A stretch of 64,000 nucleotides of DNA, from assembly GCF_008329525.1 (NCBI RefSeq), contig NZ_NPKQ01000001.1, positions 682,001 through 746,000 of the forward strand. The letters are read 5' to 3'. Below are positions 43,622-52,921 of this stretch, one piece after another. The DNA is from Tardiphaga sp. P9-11 (GTDB lineage: Bacteria; Pseudomonadota; Alphaproteobacteria; Rhizobiales; Xanthobacteraceae). Position numbers and translations under genes: made by a program. The notes beneath the pieces are model-generated. The model had not been told where the DNA came from. It saw only the letters and a program-made list of their open reading frames with translations, and ran no database searches. Within the stretch, counting starts at the first letter, position 1. Every line of letters starts with the position of its first letter.

Positions 43622-45375
43622 GGCTTGGCTACTCCGCCGTCGGCGACGATCTTGATCGGCTGTGCTGCCGGGCGCTGCAGCACCTGACCCAGCACGGTCT
43701 CCTTCGGCCCGAAGGCCTGCATGCGACCATCCTTCAGCACCAACAGCATGTCGACGCCTTCGATGCCGATCGGCCGGTGTGCAACGACGATGACGATGGC
43801 GCCGCGCGTACGGGCCGCGCGCACGGCCTTGGTCAGCGCTTCGTCGCCTTCGGTATCGAGATTGGAATTGGGTTCGTCCAGAACGATCAGGAACGGATCG
43901 CCGTAAAGCGCACGTGCCAGCGCGATGCGCTGCGCCTGACCGGCGGAGAGAACGCCGCCGTGATCGCCGACCTGCGTGTCGTAGCCTTCGCGCATGCCGA
44001 CGATGAGGTCATGGACGCCAGCCTGCTTTGCCGCGGCGATGATATCGTCATCCTTCGCATCGGGATTGAAGCGGCAGATATTATCGGCGATGGAGCCGGA
44101 GAACAGTTCGACGTCCTGCGGCAGGTAGCCGATATGGCGGCCGAGATCGTCCGGCGCCCATTGCTCAAGTGCTGCGGCATCGAGCCGGACATGACCGCGA
44201 ACCGGTTTCCAGACGCCGACCAATGCGCGCAGCAGCGATGATTTGCCGGAGCCCGACGGTCCGATGATGCCGAGGCCGTTGCCGGCATTGAGCGCAAAGG
44301 TGATGTCGCTGACGGTGATCTTCTGTTCACCCGGCGGGGCAATGCTGACGCCTTCAATGGTCAGTTTCTGCGACGGATCTTGCAACTGGGTCAGTGCTGT
44401 TTGCTCCGGTAGAGCGTGCAGCAGCCCGTTGAGCCGATGCCAACTCTGCCGGGCGGTGACAAAACCCTTCCAGTGCGCGATCGCGAGGTCGACCGGCGCC
44501 AGCGCGCGAGCGCTGAGGATCGAGCCGGCGATGATGATGCCGGCGGTGGCTTCCTGATTGATCACGAGATAAGCACCGACGCCGAGCACCGCCGATTGCA
44601 GGATCATGCGCATGACCTTGGCGATGGCGCCGAGACCGCCGGCGACATCGCTGGTGCGCTGGTTGCCGGCCAGATAGGTCTCATTGGCCTCGCGCCAGCG
44701 CTGTGTCAGACGCCCGGCCATGCCCATCGCGACGACGACTTCGGCATTGCGCCGGCTGGCCGAAGCGATGCCGCTGCGGCGTGCCGCAAGACCGTTGGCC
44801 TCGCGCGCAGGTTCGCGGGTCATGATTTCAGTGAGGATCGTGAGACCCACCAGCAGCACTGCGCCGACCAGCGCGGTGACGCCGATCATCGGATGAAACG
44901 CAAAACAGATCGCCAGATAGAGCGGCAGCCAGGGCAGGTCGAACAGCGCGCTCGGTCCCATGCCGGAAAGAAATGAGCGAACGTTGTCGAGGTCGCGCAG
45001 CGGCTGCAGACCTTCGTTGTGGCCGCCGGCCATGAGCGGAAGCCTCACCACGGTCTGGAATACGCGGGGGCTCAGCGCTTCATCCAGCGAACTGCCGATC
45101 CGCACCAGAATGCGCCCGCGCAGCAGGTCCAGAATGCCCTGGGCCACATAAAGCCCGCCGGCCAGGACGACGAGACCGACGAGAGTCGGCACGCTGCGGC
45201 TCGGCAGCACGCGGTCATAGACCTCGAGCATGAAGAACGAGCCGGTCAGATACAGGATATTGATCATGCAGCTCATCAGCCCGACGCCCAGAAAGGCGCC
45301 GCGGCAGGCCCGCAAGGCATCGCCGAGCTCGGTCCGCGCCGGCAGGCTGGAAGTTCGTGACAGGCCACGCTGCAT
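43618..45375 (-). CDS. Type I secretion ABC transporter (PrtD/PrsD family)
   Basis: About 585 residues from the ATG at 45375 (45396 also in frame). Six membrane helices in the first 300 residues (MINILYLTGSFFMLEVYDRV is the usual PrtD opening), then an ATPase domain: Walker A GPSGSGKSS, LPQDVELFSGSIADN, signature LSAGQAQRIALARALYG, Walker B FLIVLDEPNSNLD, H-loop VAHRP. No peptidase or CLD domain is fused. It should export the RTX-type protein encoded 120 bases upstream. The overlapping HlyD gene follows. Confidence 0.93.
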   Translation of the reverse strand: MQRGLSRTSSLPARTELGDALRACRGAFLGVGLMSCMINILYLTGSFFMLEVYDRVLPSRSVPTLVGLVVLAGGLYVAQGILDLLRGRILVRIGSSLDEALSPRVFQTVVRLPLMAGGHNEGLQPLRDLDNVRSFLSGMGPSALFDLPWLPLYLAICFAFHPMIGVTALVGAVLLVGLTILTEIMTREPAREANGLAARRSGIASASRRNAEVVVAMGMAGRLTQRWREANETYLAGNQRTSDVAGGLGAIAKVMRMILQSAVLGVGAYLVINQEATAGIIIAGSILSARALAPVDLAIAHWKGFVTARQSWHRLNGLLHALPEQTALTQLQDPSQKLTIEGVSIAPPGEQKITVSDITFALNAGNGLGIIGPSGSGKSSLLRALVGVWKPVRGHVRLDAAALEQWAPDDLGRHIGYLPQDVELFSGSIADNICRFNPDAKDDDIIAAAKQAGVHDLIVGMREGYDTQVGDHGGVLSAGQAQRIALARALYGDPFLIVLDEPNSNLDTEGDEALTKAVRAARTRGAIVIVVAHRPIGIEGVDMLLVLKDGRMQAFGPKETVLGQVLQRPAAQPIKIVADGGVAKP

Positions 45376-45497
45376 CGTCAAGCCTTTGCGGATCATGCGG
45401 ACGGCCGCTCGTCAGGCGCCGATCTGACAGCCACTATGCCATCAGTCAGGCTATTTGTGCAGGTGCTGTCGGCGGGACGGTTAACGGCGGAGCCGCG

Positions 45498-48400
45498 TTA
45501 CGCCACGCTGGAATAGGGGTGGACGATGAAGTCGCTGGCGTGCAACTGGGACATGTGCACGTTGGTGAGCTGCAGCGTGTCACCGCCATCGAGGTGGATC
45601 AGGGTATTGTCTCCCTTTTGCTCGATTCCGCCGGACAGTTCCCAAAGGGTCAGCTTCAGATCGCCGAAGGGGCCTGAAAGATTGGGCACGCCACGAATGT
45701 GGTCGAGCACGATCTTGTCGGTGCCCACTTTGAAGTCCGTGATGATATCCTTGTCAGCCCAGCCGCTATGTGGCCCGAAGACGAATTGATCGGCACCTTT
45801 GCCACCCGTCAACGTGTCGCTATTGCCTGTCGCGAAGATGACGTCCTGCCCGTCCGTACCGTTCAGTGACACCTGAGTATTGGACAGGAGAGGTGCTGTA
45901 TTGAAGATGAAATTGACATGCTCGCTGGCGCCGAATCCGTCAGTGACGGTGACTGCAACGGTGGCTTGAGGCGCGTCTGAATCGGAAGGCTTAAAGGTGA
46001 AACCGTCTTCGAGGTAGTGGTCTATCGAGGACAGCGATCCCGACTTCACCACCGTGCCGTTGATATCCAGTTTATAGCTCTCACCGCTGGACCAATCCTT
46101 GTCTCCCACCGACACGTCGGAAATCTTGAAATAGCCGTCGTGGAGCCTGGAAAGCTCAGCCGATGACGTATCGATTTCGGGCGCGTCATTGCTCCATGTG
46201 ATTTCGGTGCCGCCGTGATGGTCGGAGTCGATGTCGAGATGCTTCAGCACGCCTGGATCGGTCAGCGTGAAATAGTCGTTCTTGCCCCAGCCGTAATGCA
46301 CATCGACGACGCCGTTGTGCTGGTCGAACCAGAGCTGCCAGGGTGAAATGCCCTGTAATTCGATCGAGTCGCCATAAGACAGACCGGAAACGGTCCCGAC
46401 GAAGTGAGAGCCGCGATCCAGGATCAGTTCGTCGCTGCTGATGCCGGAGAATGTCACATTGGCGTCCGACCAGCCGCCGAATTCCAGCGTGCCACCGCTG
46501 ATTTTCGCGGTGCCGTGACCGGTGACATTGCCGTCGATCTCGAACAGGCCGGCATAGGCTTCGATGGTCCCGTAATTGACCAGATCGCCCTTGATTTCGA
46601 GGCCGCCGGTGGCCATCGACGCGATGACGCCGAAATTGATCAGGCTGCCCTTGCCGGTGTCGATAATCAGCGCGTGCGAGCAGTCGGATGCGATGATCTT
46701 TCCGTCGCATTCATTGACGATGCTGAGCTTGCCGGCGCCGAGCTGGCCATAGCCGTTGATCGTGTTGTCGGCATTGACGAGTTTCGAATTCAGGGAGTCG
46801 CCGGTGATCTTGTCGGCCGTGCCGTCGAGGGTCACGGTACCTTCGCCCTCGAGCGTGACGGTGCCGTGGATCAGCAGGGTCGCTCCGGCGGTGTGATCAT
46901 CGACGATGAGCTGTCCTTGATTCTGGACAGTGCCATTCACTTCGACCGTGGTTCCTGGGTTCAGGATGATGCTGCCGGCATTCGTCAGTTCGCCGATGCT
47001 GAGTGTGCCGGTGCCGGTGAGATTGATCGTCGTGCCGGACGCGACTTCTAAACTGGCGACGTCGATCGCGATGCCCAGAATGAGTGTAATGCTCGCGGTG
47101 TCGAAAACAGCGGTATCGGTCGGGCCTGGCACGTGCGCTGGTGACCAGTTGGCTGGATCGTACCAGTTGTCGTTTCCGGTTTGTCCGGTCCAGGTGCTCG
47201 TGCCGGTGTAGGGTGGTCCGTTGATGGTGATGGATATCTGCTGTTCGGAACCGTCAGCCGTCTTCACCGTGAAGGTTTCGTTCAGGGTATCGTCTGGACC
47301 CAGAGCCGCAACAGTTGCGTTGCATCCGTCGAGAATGAAGGTCCATTGCCCGGCGGCAGTGATCGTGAAAGTGCCATAGCCATGGGTGGTCGATGCAGGC
47401 GTTGAAACTGCCTGGAATGTATTCGGCGCATTATCGACATCGGTGTCAGTGAGTGTGCCACTGACTTCTGTTGTCTCTCCTCCTACGGCAACGGAACCCG
47501 TCGTGGTGCCGGAAATGACAGCAGCATCGTTGGTGCCGGTCACGGTCCACGACACCGAAGCTGCCGTTGTCGTGTGACCGTCAAAGATACCATAAGTAAC
47601 GGTGACGATGGTCTCTACACCTGCACCGAGATATTGGTAGGCGTTGACGCTTGGATCCAGCGAGAACGAATGCGTTTCCAAGTCAAAGGTCACGCCGGGA
47701 GGCAGGTTCGTCGGAATATTGACGACCGTCAGCGTGGTGCCGTTGTCGATGTCCGTCGCATGGGCCAGCGCATCGAGCGTAACAGGAGAGGCTGCGTCTT
47801 CGATCGCTGTGCCGAGGACGGCCCCGCTGACGACAGGCGCATCATTCGTCCCCGTAACTGTAATCGTCTCGGTCTGCGCGACGGTCGCCCCATGGGCATC
47901 GATGACGTTGTAAGTGACTGTGATGGTCGCGGTCTGGCCTTCGCCGAGATAGGCAAAGGCGCTGGGATCGACATGCAGCGTCGTGCCGGTCAGAGTCACG
48001 CCGGTCGGTGCAGCCTGTTGTGCGGTGCCGCCATTTAGCGCGAATTTGACGTTGCCGACGGTCAGCGTCGCCGTTTCGCCGAGATCGGCATCGGACGCGC
48101 CGGCGAGCAGATTGAAACTCTGCGCGCCGTCATTCTGGCTCGCTGCAGCGGTTAGCGCTGACAGCACGACCGGCGCATCATTGGAGCCATCGACCGTGAA
48201 GGTCAGAGTCGCGTGAGTCGTGTCCGGCCCGGACTGGCTGTCGAAGCCGATAGTGTAGATGGCCTTCTGTCCTGCGGCGAGGAACTTGAACGCCGCCGGA
48301 TCGTAGCTGACATGGCCGGTTTGTGGATCGACGGTGATCAGCGATTTGAGGTCAAGCGACGTGGGCGTGCCGCTCGGGCCACTCGCTGAAATGATATGCG

Positions 48401-49691
48401 CTGTGCCCGGTACATAGGGTGTCGCAACGTCGCCGCTATCCGGATCGGTGATCTGGACCTGATCCTTGATGTCGAAGCTGGTCTTGTCGACCGGAAGCAT
48501 CACGACAACCGGAGCGACGGTGACGATCGGCGCGGTATTGAAGCGCGTGAAGGTGACATCGATCGGTGGCGTAGTAGAACCATCGCCCTGCAGCTTGATC
48601 GGGACAGTATACGGCTGGTTGGGCAGATAATCCGGAAGAATGAACTTCAAAGGATCGGGGCTGGTGCCGGAATTGGGATCGGACGGCGAGGAGCCTCCAC
48701 CGGATCCGTTACTGCGCGGGTTGGCGTTCGGCAGGTAGTTCGGGAAGTACTGCTGCAGAGTCTGCTGGATGATCGCCTGGGCGGTCGGCGACAGCGGATC
48801 TGCGATGCCCGTGGATGTATCGCCATTGCCGAGCACGCTGGTGACCTGACCGGCCGTATTGACTGTGCCGATCGCCTGGCCGCTGGTCTTGCTATACAAA
48901 ACGTAGGAGCCGGTCGCGCCGTTGGGCTCGAGCAGAACCTGGAATTTCACCGGCGGTGCACCGCCCTGTCCGGGCACTTCGAAACCGATTTCGACCAGCA
49001 CGGCGGTGCCGCGAATGCCCATCGTCGCCACCGGCGTATCGACGCGCATGTTGCCATGTTTGGCTGTTTCGCCGGCAACGAAGGTGATCGTACCCTGCAC
49101 GAGGCTGAGCAGGGATGAATTCGACGATCCGTTGGGATCGTAGACCATCTCGTTCAGTACCATGCGTGCGTTGGCCGAGAGGCCAAACACGGTGCCATCA
49201 ATGAAAGTCATGGTCAGCGATGAGTCTGCGCCAGCCTGGACCACGTCGCCCTTCTGCACCTGGTCTCCGACATTGAGCATCACAGAGACGCCATTGCGGA
49301 TCGCAGTCGCACTGCCGGCTAGCTTGCTGATGGTACCGATGACCTGGGCTGCAGCATTGGCGCCGCCGCCGAGCTGGGCGAGCTGCACTTCGCCAACAAG
49401 GGCAGTGACGAGATCGCCGGACAGTTGCGCGCCATCGGGCGACGACAGAGCTGCGCGCAGCGAACCCTTGAAATAGTCGGAGACGACGTGTTCGTGTCCG
49501 TCCTTTGACAGGACGAGATCGACGCCGGAGCGCTTGTAGTCGCCGGAAAACAGCAGGTTAGCATCCTGCACGACAATCGTGGAACCGGCTGCATGAGCGG
49601 AAAGCGTATGGCCAATACTGCCGTTGCCAGCCGTTGGTTCGGCCGGTGCATCGGCAGATTGCGAAAACTCGAATGGACCCGCGTAGTTCAA
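45498..49691 (-). CDS. Large secreted FecR-VCBS-RTX protein, type I substrate
   Basis: 1397 residues. No Sec signal peptide. A FecR domain lies at about residues 130-235 (GVSVMLNVGDQVQKGDVVQA; FIDGTVFGLSANARMVLNEM; ATMGIRGTAVLVEI). A Pro/Ser-rich linker follows at about 300-390, then at least four cadherin/VCBS-like repeats (TNDAPVV, TNDAAVI). A long beta-helix-like section rich in GTGTLSIGELTNAGSIIL-type repeats comes next. The C-terminus has one RTX-like element (LTGGKGADQFVF) and an end typical of type I secretion signals. The start is TTG at 49691; an in-frame TAG lies six bases before it, so no upstream ATG exists. It is probably a surface or biofilm protein exported by the adjacent system. 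Confidence 0.85.
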   Translation of the reverse strand: MNYAGPFEFSQSADAPAEPTAGNGSIGHTLSAHAAGSTIVVQDANLLFSGDYKRSGVDLVLSKDGHEHVVSDYFKGSLRAALSSPDGAQLSGDLVTALVGEVQLAQLGGGANAAAQVIGTISKLAGSATAIRNGVSVMLNVGDQVQKGDVVQAGADSSLTMTFIDGTVFGLSANARMVLNEMVYDPNGSSNSSLLSLVQGTITFVAGETAKHGNMRVDTPVATMGIRGTAVLVEIGFEVPGQGGAPPVKFQVLLEPNGATGSYVLYSKTSGQAIGTVNTAGQVTSVLGNGDTSTGIADPLSPTAQAIIQQTLQQYFPNYLPNANPRSNGSGGGSSPSDPNSGTSPDPLKFILPDYLPNQPYTVPIKLQGDGSTTPPIDVTFTRFNTAPIVTVAPVVVMLPVDKTSFDIKDQVQITDPDSGDVATPYVPGTAHIISASGPSGTPTSLDLKSLITVDPQTGHVSYDPAAFKFLAAGQKAIYTIGFDSQSGPDTTHATLTFTVDGSNDAPVVLSALTAAASQNDGAQSFNLLAGASDADLGETATLTVGNVKFALNGGTAQQAAPTGVTLTGTTLHVDPSAFAYLGEGQTATITVTYNVIDAHGATVAQTETITVTGTNDAPVVSGAVLGTAIEDAASPVTLDALAHATDIDNGTTLTVVNIPTNLPPGVTFDLETHSFSLDPSVNAYQYLGAGVETIVTVTYGIFDGHTTTAASVSWTVTGTNDAAVISGTTTGSVAVGGETTEVSGTLTDTDVDNAPNTFQAVSTPASTTHGYGTFTITAAGQWTFILDGCNATVAALGPDDTLNETFTVKTADGSEQQISITINGPPYTGTSTWTGQTGNDNWYDPANWSPAHVPGPTDTAVFDTASITLILGIAIDVASLEVASGTTINLTGTGTLSIGELTNAGSIILNPGTTVEVNGTVQNQGQLIVDDHTAGATLLIHGTVTLEGEGTVTLDGTADKITGDSLNSKLVNADNTINGYGQLGAGKLSIVNECDGKIIASDCSHALIIDTGKGSLINFGVIASMATGGLEIKGDLVNYGTIEAYAGLFEIDGNVTGHGTAKISGGTLEFGGWSDANVTFSGISSDELILDRGSHFVGTVSGLSYGDSIELQGISPWQLWFDQHNGVVDVHYGWGKNDYFTLTDPGVLKHLDIDSDHHGGTEITWSNDAPEIDTSSAELSRLHDGYFKISDVSVGDKDWSSGESYKLDINGTVVKSGSLSSIDHYLEDGFTFKPSDSDAPQATVAVTVTDGFGASEHVNFIFNTAPLLSNTQVSLNGTDGQDVIFATGNSDTLTGGKGADQFVFGPHSGWADKDIITDFKVGTDKIVLDHIRGVPNLSGPFGDLKLTLWELSGGIEQKGDNTLIHLDGGDTLQLTNVHMSQLHASDFIVHPYSSVA

Positions 49692-49718
49692 TGTCTACCG
49701 CGCATGGTTATGGTTATT

Positions 49719-49730
49719 AATTAGCTAATT
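49719..49730. promoter_or_regulatory. 12-base AT palindrome upstream of the RTX gene
   Basis: AATTAGCTAATT is a perfect dyad, 28 bases upstream of the TTG start of the secreted protein, in unusually AT-rich DNA with a repeated GGTTAT motif beside it. It may be an operator or promoter element. No regulator is identifiable from the window. Confidence 0.4.
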
Positions 49731-50134
49731 TATGAGCCATGCATACCACCGCGGGGTGCAATGCGATAGTGGACGTCTGCGCATCATTTTTCAGACTATC
49801 GGCTATTTTGTGAAATCATCCAGATACCATTGATCCATATATTGAATTTTTGTTAACGATGTTCCGAGTTCAGGCTGTGTTCCCGGTTCCGGAAATCGAC
49901 GTCGCCGGAACGAATGCATGAGGTAATATAATCCCTCCCGCACGAGGCTTTTGGCCATTTCGATAAAATTGTCGTCAAGCCGGTTAGCCCCTTTTCAGCC
50001 TGTCCGCGAACTTCGCCGACCCGGCTAACCCCTTTTAATTCCGTCGAAAATCAGCCGCCTCAAGATGGCCCCACAAATGATCCGGTCACGTGCGAGCAGC
50101 CCTGCTTGCCGATGCCCGGACAGACGGGGCGTCT
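49731..50134. other. Divergent intergenic region (RTX gene / LapG-like protease)
   Basis: About 400 bases without a gene. The left half is AT-rich. A 16-base near-direct repeat (CCGG-TTA or CTA-CCCCTTTT) occurs twice at 49980 and 50021. Both divergent promoters must lie here; no -35/-10 pair stands out. Confidence 0.4.
49980..50036. repeat. Spaced direct repeat, 16 bases twice
   Basis: CCGGTTAGCCCCTTTT at 49980-49995 and CCGGCTAACCCCTTTT at 50021-50036 match at 14 of 16 positions with starts 41 bases apart, roughly four helical turns. This spacing suits a dimeric or looping regulator, upstream of the LapG-like protease gene. Confidence 0.55.
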
Positions 50135-50938
50135 ATGATGTGGACTTCTGTTTTTGCGCGGGTGCGCCGCGCGTCTGTACTGGCCTTGGGGCTGGTGATT
50201 TTCGCGGCACCCACGGATCTCCTGGCCGGAACGGCCTTCCCTGACCAGGCGATCGGCGCTGTCGACCGGCCTGCGGAGCCGTTTGGCCTCACCACATCTG
50301 CGCTGCCGGAAGGCGAGCTCAAAGCCAAGTGGCGTGGGGTGGAACGCGAGCAGGACGACGAGCAGCTTGCCCTCGAGCTTTGTGCCGAGACGCCCGTCCG
50401 CTGCTCGCCTGAGGCAGCGAAGTTTCTGGATATCATTGGCGATGCCAGTGCCCGCGACGGTCGCGCACGTATGGGTGAGGTCAATCGCGCGATCAATCTG
50501 GCGGTTCGGCCCGGCGATGATCTTGTGCTCTATGGCGCAATGGATGTCTGGCGTTCGCCGCTGGCATTGTTCGCCACGGGTGCCGGCGATTGCGAGGACT
50601 ACGCCATCGCGAAATTCACCGCATTACGTGCTGCCGGCGTCGCGGCCGAGGATCTGCGCGTCGTGATTCTGCGCGATACGCTGCGCCAGGAAGACCACGC
50701 CGTGGCTGCCGCCCGTCTCGATGGCCGCTGGTTCATGCTCGATAACCGGCGCATGGCTATGATCGAGGACGTCAACATGAAGAATACCAGGCCGCTCTTC
50801 GTGATGGATCACAACGGCATCCGGCAATATGTCGATGCCCCGCTGCTGGCGGCTACGCAGCGTCCCGTTACGGATGAAGCAGCGCTGACCACGCTGGCCT
50901 ATAGCGCCAAAAGGACATCGGGCCGCCCCGCGCTGTAA
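50135..50938 (+). CDS. LapG-like periplasmic cysteine protease (BTLCP family)
   Basis: 267 residues if the ATG at 50135 is used (GTG at 50090 also in frame). A hydrophobic signal (VLALGLVIFAAPTDLLAG) is followed by a transglutaminase-like fold. Catalytic Cys153 in GAGDCEDYAIAK, His188 in QEDHAVAAARL and Asp203 in WFMLDNRR form the LapG triad. In Pseudomonas LapG cuts the large adhesin LapA at the cell surface under control of the c-di-GMP receptor LapD. It is divergent from the RTX-type secreted gene, which is its likely target. No LapD-like gene is adjacent. Confidence 0.9.
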   Translation: MMWTSVFARVRRASVLALGLVIFAAPTDLLAGTAFPDQAIGAVDRPAEPFGLTTSALPEGELKAKWRGVEREQDDEQLALELCAETPVRCSPEAAKFLDIIGDASARDGRARMGEVNRAINLAVRPGDDLVLYGAMDVWRSPLALFATGAGDCEDYAIAKFTALRAAGVAAEDLRVVILRDTLRQEDHAVAAARLDGRWFMLDNRRMAMIEDVNMKNTRPLFVMDHNGIRQYVDAPLLAATQRPVTDEAALTTLAYSAKRTSGRPAL

Positions 50939-50953
50939 GCGGAACGGCCCGAT
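50917..50953. terminator. Stem-loop at the end of the LapG-like gene
   Basis: ATCGGGCCG (50917-50925) pairs with CGGCCCGAT (50945-50953), nine bp with a 19-base loop that includes the stop codon. It lies between convergent genes; no T-run follows, so it may be an imperfect terminator. Confidence 0.45.
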
Positions 50954-50971
50954 CGATCGAAGCTTCAGTCG

Positions 50972-50990
50972 GCCGCCTGTTTTAGGCGGC
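50972..50990. terminator. Stem-loop at the end of the chemoreceptor gene
   Basis: GCCGCCT (50972-50978) and AGGCGGC (50984-50990) pair over seven bp with a GTTTT loop (AAAAC on the minus strand). It includes the last codons and stop of the convergent chemoreceptor gene. Confidence 0.45.
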
Positions 50991-52670
50991 GCGAACCTTG
51001 GTCAGGAAGTCCGTCACCGCCGATTGCAGCATGCTGGCCTGTCCGTCGAGCTCACGCGCGCCGCTGAGAACCTGGCCGGCCGCTTGTCCTGTGGCCGAGG
51101 CTGCTGCGTTGACGCTGCCGATATTGGTGGCGATTTCGCTGGAGCCGGTCGCCGCCGCCTGAATATTGCGGGCGATTTCGCGGGTCGCAGCGCCTTGCTC
51201 TTCGACGGCGGATGAGATCGCCATCGAAATCTCGCTCATCTTCTCGATGGTTGCACTGATATTGCCGATCGCCGAAACGGCATCGCCGGTCGTCGATTGC
51301 ATGCTGGCGACCTGCGCCGAGATTTCCTCTGTCGCCTTGGCTGTCTGGGTTGCCAGGGCCTTCACTTCCGAGGCGACGACTGCGAAACCACGCCCCGCTT
51401 CGCCCGCACGGGCGGCTTCGATGGTGGCATTGAGCGCCAGGAGGTTGGTTTGTGCTGCAATCGTGTCGATCAGCTGAACCACAACACCGATCTTCTCAGC
51501 TGCGCCAGACAGGAGCTGAACCGTCGCATTCGTTCGGTCTGCTTCGCCGACAGCCTGCCGCGCGATCTCGGTCGATTGCGCGACCTGCCGCGAGATTTCC
51601 TCGACGGACGCGGTCAGTTCTTCCGCTGCAGCGGCAACGGTCTGTACGTTACTCAGTGCCTTCTCCGACGCCATGCTGACGCTGGCGACGCGATCGGTGG
51701 TTTCGGTTGCGGTGTTGGTCATGGACGACGCGGTGGCCTGCATTCCGGCCGCCGACGTCGCAACCGATTTCACGACGCCGTTGACGCTTTGCTCGAAGCC
51801 ATCGGCAAGGCTGTTCATCGCCGACTTGCGTTCTGCAGCGACGCGCTGCTGGACGGCTACCTCTTCCTGCTCGAGGCCGTGCATGCGGATCGCATTGTCC
51901 TTGAACACCTGCACCGTCGTGGCCATCGCACCGATCTCGTCGCGACGGCCGGCGCCGGGAATTTCGGCTTCCAGCTTGCCGTCAGCGAGATCCTGCATGC
52001 GGGTGCCGAGCTGAGCCAGCGGCCTCGTGATGCTACGGGCGATGAACCAGGCGATCAGTCCGGCGATAACAGCGATGCCGAGGATCGCTGTTGCCAGTGA
52101 CCAGATGATCGGCGTCATCTTGGTATCGAGATCGTCCAGATAGGCGCCCGTACCGGCGAACATGTTCCAGTCGGGGATCGCCACGGCGTAGGAGAACTTG
52201 CGAATAGGTTCGGTCGTGCCCGGCTTCATGTATTCGTAGTACAGCGTGACATCGCCCTTGGCGGCAACACCATCGCGCAATTCGCGGGTCAGGGAGCGGC
52301 CATTAACGACAACGTCCAGGCGGTTGGTGCCGAACTGCTTGGGATCTGGCGTCGCCAGTGCGATGCCGTTCATGTCATAGGCGAAGACGTAACCGTTGCC
52401 GCTGTCGTAGGTCATCGTGCGTGCGCGCTTGACGAACTCCTGGATGGCAGCATCCTTGGTCATCTCGCCGGCAGCTACCTGCTTCTGCAGGCCGAGCGCC
52501 ATATTGCGCGCGGTATCGACGATGGCGTGGACCTGCTCCATGCGCGCGCTTCGCATCTCCATGCTGACCAGGCGGGTTGCCTGCACACCTGCCAAGCAGA
52601 GGCCCAGCAGGGTAACACCAACCAGAAGTCCGAGCTTCGCAGAGATCGGCAGGTTATTGAACAGCTTCAC
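50982..52670 (-). CDS. Methyl-accepting chemotaxis protein with single Cache sensor
   Basis: About 562 residues from a GTG at 52670 (GGAG site); a longer frame to 52736 looks like upstream DNA. Membrane helix at about residues 10-30, then a periplasmic sCache-2-like sensor (about 35-185: [29 protein letters not shown]). A second helix at about 190-210, HAMP ([20 protein letters not shown]), then the MCP signalling domain with the hairpin [20 protein letters not shown]. It likely senses a small ligand such as an organic acid. It shares a promoter region with the SDR gene. Confidence 0.93.
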   Translation of the reverse strand: MKLFNNLPISAKLGLLVGVTLLGLCLAGVQATRLVSMEMRSARMEQVHAIVDTARNMALGLQKQVAAGEMTKDAAIQEFVKRARTMTYDSGNGYVFAYDMNGIALATPDPKQFGTNRLDVVVNGRSLTRELRDGVAAKGDVTLYYEYMKPGTTEPIRKFSYAVAIPDWNMFAGTGAYLDDLDTKMTPIIWSLATAILGIAVIAGLIAWFIARSITRPLAQLGTRMQDLADGKLEAEIPGAGRRDEIGAMATTVQVFKDNAIRMHGLEQEEVAVQQRVAAERKSAMNSLADGFEQSVNGVVKSVATSAAGMQATASSMTNTATETTDRVASVSMASEKALSNVQTVAAAAEELTASVEEISRQVAQSTEIARQAVGEADRTNATVQLLSGAAEKIGVVVQLIDTIAAQTNLLALNATIEAARAGEAGRGFAVVASEVKALATQTAKATEEISAQVASMQSTTGDAVSAIGNISATIEKMSEISMAISSAVEEQGAATREIARNIQAAATGSSEIATNIGSVNAAASATGQAAGQVLSGARELDGQASMLQSAVTDFLTKVRAA

Positions 52671-52921
52671 AGCAAATATCTCCAGCAACGTCGCGAGCCA
52701 TGCAGCGATGGCGGTACAATGCTGCACAATATGCATGTGCCGATTAGAACTTCCTTAATCGTGATAACGGCGCCGCGAACTAGGTCGCGTGTTGGAAGCC
52801 GAGCGACTTCTCCCGCAATTTCAGTGCACTGCGCGTGTTTGCCCGCTTAAAATACGCCTTGCGCGGGGGCGCCTCCGCGGCGTCAAATGCGAACTACAAA
52901 AACAAATAACAGGGAAACGAT

